Assembly (NCBI GenBank): GCA_024803745.1
Contig: JANJXV010000016.1
Coordinates: forward strand, 39,847,001-39,911,000
Source: Megascapheus bottae
Lineage: Eukaryota; Chordata; Mammalia; Rodentia; Geomyidae
Direction of reading: 5' to 3'
DNA length: 64,000 nucleotides
A model generated the notes under the pieces. The model saw only the letters and a list, made by a program, of their open reading frames with translations. It searched no databases and had not been told where the DNA came from. The position numbers were made by a program, and so were the translations under genes. Within the stretch, counting starts at the first letter, position 1. Each line of letters starts with the position of its first letter. Shown here one piece after another: positions 59,870 to 64,000 of the stretch.

Positions 59870-59870
<1 letters not shown>
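57415..59870. other. Unique DNA with a CpG-bearing patch
   Basis: No gene recognised. At about 58195-58340 several CpG dinucleotides cluster, including the stem AGAGACG-CGAGT-CGTCTCT (58243-58261). The segment 58380-58740 is GC-richer and may hold an old LTR that I cannot name. Confidence 0.45.
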
Positions 59871-59873
<3 letters not shown>

Positions 59874-59949
<76 letters not shown>

Positions 59950-59970
59950 GAGAGAGGGGGGAGAGAGAGA
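59874..59970. repeat. (GA)n microsatellite
   Basis: GA units with ggg interruptions near 59938 and 59956. Frames across it are Arg/Glu or Leu/Ser repeats. Confidence 0.97.
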
Positions 59971-59999
59971 TTTATCTGCATGGTGATAATTACTAAATC

Positions 60000-60615
60000 T
60001 ACAAAAGAAAGGTAAGTGTGTGCAAGCCCACCACTGAAGCACAATGATTGTTTCTGTCTGTTCTGCAAAGGCATGTTTCTTGTTTGGGGAACATATATGG
60101 AAGGCTTTGGTTTTCTCTGATGTCTGGAGAGTTTTCTGCTCTTACAGACAAGACAGGGTAGAATTCTGCAAGGGAGAAAGTGACTTGTACATTGACTGCA
60201 GGCAAAGGGTGGAAAAGGCATGTAAGAGCTCCCTTGTGGAAGGCGCTGGCCAATAGCAGTGGCTGACTTCTGTTTGCCTCCCAGGTGAGACAGGGAAGGG
60301 GGGAGAATATAAATCATGAATCATCATTGATAGAGCATGCATTGGAACAATTCCCAAAAGTGGACAGCCAGGATTCAGCAATAGAAATATTAAGGGTTTT
60401 TTTTCATCTTTTATTTTTCCTGCTTTAGAGAATTAATTTTCCTGCCCAGCTCTTAAAACGTGGACTACATTTTTAGCATTCTTTTTCTAAATGCAGCGAC
60501 AATTATAACTCCTTTTACAGGTCACAACAAAACTTAAATAGCATGATGATTTTTATTCTGAATGGATTACACATACATATTATGACTAGTTGGTGCTATT
60601 TTTATATTCTGATAA
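60000..60615. other. Unique DNA
   Basis: No gene established. A good-looking plus-strand splice donor (aaag|gtaagtg) at 60011/60012 has no supporting exon evidence. Confidence 0.45.
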
Positions 60616-60620
60616 CTAGA

Positions 60621-60645
60621 CTTTCTTTCTTTCTTTCTTTCTTTC

Positions 60646-60684
<39 letters not shown>

Positions 60685-60745
60685 GTCTGTCTGTCTGTCT
60701 GTCTGTCTTTCTGTCTGTCTGTCTGTCTTTCTGTCTGTCTTCCTA
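60621..60745. repeat. (TTTC)n to (TCTG)n compound tetranucleotide
   Basis: TTTC units to about 60684, then TCTG units with scattered TTTC returns to about 60740. The Phe/Leu/Ser/Cys-rich frame across it is not a gene. Confidence 0.97.
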
Positions 60746-60749
60746 TCTA

Positions 60750-61598
60750 GTTTCCCAAAGAATGGTAGCTTTCTGCTCACTCTTTTCTAACTGCAGGTAT
60801 TTCTTCAATACGTGGTAGAATATTTGATCCTTTAGGAGTCACATATTAGTTTTCCTCAGGAAATTATCCTATAAAAAGAATTTGGGGTGGGGAGTGATGC
60901 TTTGAGGATTCTGGTTTCCAGACTGAGCAGTCTGTTTTGGCACGTGAGTCTGTGCAAACCATGATTCACCTCATGGGCCAGTAGCCAAGAAGCTGTGAGC
61001 AGGGCCCTCTTAGCTCCCTGCAGAAGTGACCCAGTGACCAAAATCCCTCACATAAGGTGCCCACTCAGAACCGTCATGGAACCCCCCAACATTGCCAGCC
61101 TGGGAAGCAAGCTTTTACCATGTGCACCCGTTACTATCTGACTATAATAATTAGCATAGCTTTCTCTTCAGATGTCCTCACATTCTTCTTCTATACCTAG
61201 GTGGATGGGACTTACTAAAATCATTCCCTCTATTCTTGTAATAATTATCCTTATCATTACTATAATGATTTTCTTTTACAAAGCATGTCTCTTTCTTGTA
61301 GGTGCTGCCCAATTCACAGACTTTCCAACATAGCAGCAGCAGGATAGTAAGGGCATTTCTTTCTATTTTTTTCTTTCTGGCATCTTTTCCCAAATCAAAT
61401 GTACAAAAGTGGTAAGACAGAGGCTACTAACTTCAGAAATTGTGGGTATCCCTTCTGACTTCCATTAGTGAAAAATTCCAGCTTGATTCTATGAGAAAGG
61501 ACACAGAAACTAATGCCTCCTAGTCTGTAGGTTGAGAAACAAGCTCAAACAAGTAGTTGATAAACCTGTGTGCGAGGGATGATAATGTTATAACATTT
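60750..61598. other. Unique DNA
   Basis: No gene or named repeat recognised. Confidence 0.5.
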
Positions 61599-61600
61599 TT

Positions 61601-61784
61601 TTCCAGCCCTGAGCCTTGAACTCAGGGTCTGAGCACTGTCCTTGGATTTCTCAAGGCTAGAGCTCTACCACTTGAGCAACAGCACCACTTTTGGCTTTTT
61701 TCTACATATGTGGTACTGAGGAATCGAACCCTAGTCTTTGTGCATGATAGACAAGCACTCTACCACTAGGCCAAACTCCTGGCC
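61601..61784 (-). mobile_element. IDL-Geo SINE
   Basis: Minus strand: tggccaggagtttggcctag head, tagagtgcttgtctatcatgc, ggttcgattcc, Geo half with ctcaagtggtagagctc and gagttcaaggctcagg, T-rich antisense tail. Well preserved. Confidence 0.94.
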
Positions 61785-61789
61785 ATGTA

Positions 61790-62595
61790 ACAATTTTTAA
61801 AAGAGAAACAAGCTACATTTTTATGTTAAAAAACTATGTTAATTAAATATCATTATAAAGTACTACAGTATATAAAACATTATTATATACTAGTGTAATT
61901 AAAATACTACTAGAATATAAACTATTGTAACAAAATACATCTATAATTAAATCAGTTTCCAAACTGGTTTTTAATTAAAAGCCACTACTATTTTACCATC
62001 TAATATTTGGTTTGTGGCTTTCTTAGTAGTATTGCTAACTTTGATTTTTTTGTTTTTATCAACTATATGATGACTTCTGTTATTACTGCATCTTCCTATT
62101 CCTTTCTGAAACTGAACTAAAATTGCTCACCACAAAGACAGATAAGTTAATGGAACTAACCACATCCACAAAGATGATACATTTGACTATAAAATAATGC
62201 ATTTCTTATCAGTACTGAAAAGGGCAGGGGAGATTTACACATAACTCACAGAAGTGAGGCTTTTCAGATAATTTTGGTCTCAGAGTTGTCAGGAACCAAA
62301 TATTCCTCAATTCTCAATAATATATATTGCTTTCATTTTGAAAGGAGCCTAAATATGACAAAATCTCAAATGCTGAAAATTCAGAGTTAGGAGAATCCAA
62401 TTTTAGTTTACCCTCTCTTCCTTCATGTACTTTCATAAATATCTGTATAGTATAAAATATTGGTGATAGCCATATCTGTGTGTGTATATATATATGATAA
62501 AATTGTTTTGAGTATATTTTCATTTGAAAATGCATCTTCTTTTCTTTTTCTTTCTTTGTCTTTTAAAGAAGTACATTTTTAGTTTTTGTGTTGTT
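61790..62595. other. Unique AT-rich DNA
   Basis: Nothing recognised; a short TG/TA run occurs near 62478-62494. Confidence 0.5.
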
Positions 62596-62599
62596 GTTG

Positions 62600-62780
62600 T
62601 TTTGCCAGTCCTTGGCCTTGAACTCAGGGCCTGGGTACTTTCTTTGGGTAGGCAGGAGCTCTACCATTTGAGCCACAGCACCATTTCTGGCATTTATCTA
62701 TGTATGTGGTACCAAGGAATCGAACCTGGGTCTTCGTGCATGCTAGGCAAGCACTCTACCACTAGGCCAAACTCCCAGCC
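62600..62780 (-). mobile_element. IDL-Geo SINE
   Basis: Minus strand: gggctgggagtttggcctag head through to Geo end gagttcaaggccaaggac and a T-rich antisense tail with GTT units. Well preserved and abutting another SINE fragment. Confidence 0.94.
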
Positions 62781-62895
62781 CAGGCTGATCCTCTACCATT
62801 TGAATCATACCGCCAGTCCACCTTTTTTGCTGGTTAATTGGAGATGGATTCCCTTTGACTTATTTCCTAGGCTGGCTCTGGACCAAGTATGGCTT
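62781..62895 (-). mobile_element. B1-like-Geo SINE fragment
   Basis: Minus strand: tggtccagagccagcctagg (B1-like), gaatccatctccaattaacc linker, and part of Geo (ggtatgattcaaatggtagag). It lacks both outer ends and lies directly against the IDL-Geo copy, which may have landed in it. Confidence 0.7.
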
Positions 62896-62899
62896 TTTC

Positions 62900-63920
62900 A
62901 GTAAATGAAGTTAACATATTTTCTAGATTCCAGTGTTCAAACCATATTTATAAATATCTAATTCATCTACTCTTGGTTTAAATGGGCTTATTGGTTTAAG
63001 TGGGGAAATAATTATCATTTTTCTACAGAGAAAATATTTTCCAATTTATGTATCAACTCAATGTACTTTTGAAACGAAATCCATTTTTTGTTAGCAATTT
63101 GTGCAACAGTTTCTTGGCAGTTGTACCTAAAATGTTTTTAGATAAGCTGAGTCAATGTATAAAATACTGCTTTGATTCCATAATAAAAACTTTAATACTA
63201 AATACGAAGTATATTATTAAAGTATTTAATCTGAATTATTTTCCTACATCAGACACATGATTCCCAAAGTTTTAGATAAATCAAATTGCCATTGAATTTT
63301 AATTTAATTCAGTACAAAAACAAACAGCAGTGCATACATTCTTAGTAACTAAATTCCATGTAAATCACTGGAGGTAGAGAACAGTATTCTGTTGTGCATT
63401 TGCCATTCTACCCTTAGCAGTCATGGCTTCTTTTAGTTAAGTGTATTTCTTCCCTCTAAATTGTAAGCATTCCAAAATCAGACCCGAGCCAGACTAATGG
63501 CAGTGATGAGGTTCATTGTGTCTGGAAGGCACTGATAGTGTTCAGAGCACATTAGTGCCAGCAATGCAGCTGAAAAGTCTGAGACTTAAAATGGATCTTG
63601 GAATCATAAATGTGTTGCAAGCAATTTCCTATTTTTCCGCTGTTCACACAGATGCTATTTTACTGGGCCTGCCTTCTATTAACTTCTGAAATCAATGTGC
63701 ATGGAGAAGCAGATCATTTTAAACAGCATCACTTTTTTTTTACCTTAAGAGCTAACATGTTAACTGAATACTGATGTGTTCTCAAATAAATAAATATAAA
63801 TAAATTTGTCTGCAGGGGAACATTGAATCAATGTTGAGTATTCCTGGGTTCTTTCTCATGTTCTCCGTCTTTCTGTCTCTTTCTCTATGAAAAAATAAGA
63901 TAATGAATGAAATGAAACCA
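62900..63920. other. Unique DNA, possible conserved element
   Basis: No gene. The segment at about 63380-63720 is a candidate conserved non-coding region by texture only. A short AAATA-type run lies at 63784-63803. Confidence 0.45.
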
Positions 63921-63930
63921 AGAATCTTAC

Positions 63931-64000
63931 CTGCGTTAGTTTTATCTGCAGCTCTTGCACACAGAGGGAAACAGAAAATAACACAGAGAATACAGGATGA
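63931..64000 (-). other. Possible exon cut by window end
   Basis: On the minus strand, sequence entering at the window edge ends ACTAACGCAG and is followed by GTAAGATTCT (63930-63921), a good splice donor. Two of the three frames stay open over the 70 visible bases. The same stretch contains a pyrimidine-rich run ending near TGTGTGCAAG and CTGCAG, so the true exon could be as short as 15-23 bases. I do not recognise the peptide in either open frame. Chance donors are common in DNA of this length, so this is a weak call. Confidence 0.22.

Noticed and set aside
60001..60025. Plus-strand splice donor aaag|gtaagtg
   Set aside because: GTAAGT-type strings occur by chance many times in a window of this size; no CCAAT/TATA string, acceptor or open exon accompanies it.
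1..64000. CRISPR arrays, operons, integrons, phage or other prokaryotic systems
   Set aside because: SINE, LINE-1 and MaLR content identifies mammalian nuclear DNA; no regularly spaced direct repeats with unique spacers were seen.

Overview
This window looks like non-coding nuclear DNA from a rodent of the superfamily Geomyoidea (kangaroo rats, pocket mice, pocket gophers). The diagnosis rests on its most frequent repeat. This is a two-part SINE with a tRNA-Ala-like, ID-related left half joined to a right half that matches what I recall of the published IDL-Geo family, which is reported only from Geomyoidea. A second SINE type is a B1 (7SL)-like head joined to the same Geo right half. Long dinucleotide and trinucleotide microsatellites, 5'-truncated LINE-1 copies and AT-rich spacers complete a typical mammalian intergenic or intronic landscape.

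I find no complete protein-coding gene, tRNA, rRNA or other RNA gene. Most open frames are chance, simple-repeat translations or pieces of LINE-1 ORF2. The best candidates for lost or hidden coding sequence are three. One is a broken, locally GC-richer reading frame at about 2.60-2.99 kb. One is a possible minus-strand exon cut by the window end (63931-64000). One is a minus-strand CCAAT-plus-splice-donor configuration near 45.0-45.2 kb that could be a non-coding first exon.

Layout: 0-11 kb holds SINEs, a large (GA)n and a compound (TCC)n-(TTC)n-(CTG)n tract, and otherwise unique AT-rich DNA. 11.2-12.9 kb is the best-preserved LINE-1 (ORF2 C-terminus plus 3' UTR). 13-27 kb is mostly unique, with SINEs, a short TSD-flanked L1 tail and a region that may be a conserved non-coding element. 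27.6-29.1 kb is a second L1 interrupted by an IDL-Geo SINE. 29.1-30.8 kb has an LTR with clear TG...CA ends and an AATAAA signal, then a separate older MLT1-type LTR. 34.2-37.5 kb is a pile-up of at least four L1 fragments in both orientations. 38-49 kb carries several SINEs and microsatellites. 52.9-53.9 kb is a decayed ancient L1 on the minus strand. 55-63 kb is microsatellite-rich with SINEs.

The most informative pattern is the modular behaviour of the Geo monomer (shared by two SINE types, itself with tRNA-like A and B boxes) and the location of (CA)n-type microsatellites exactly at the 3' tails of B1-like-Geo copies. In at least one case the microsatellite lies inside the target-site duplication. 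I do not see a novel gene system here. Conservation, expression and homology could not be tested without searches, so calls on exons, regulatory elements and repeat families are by eye.
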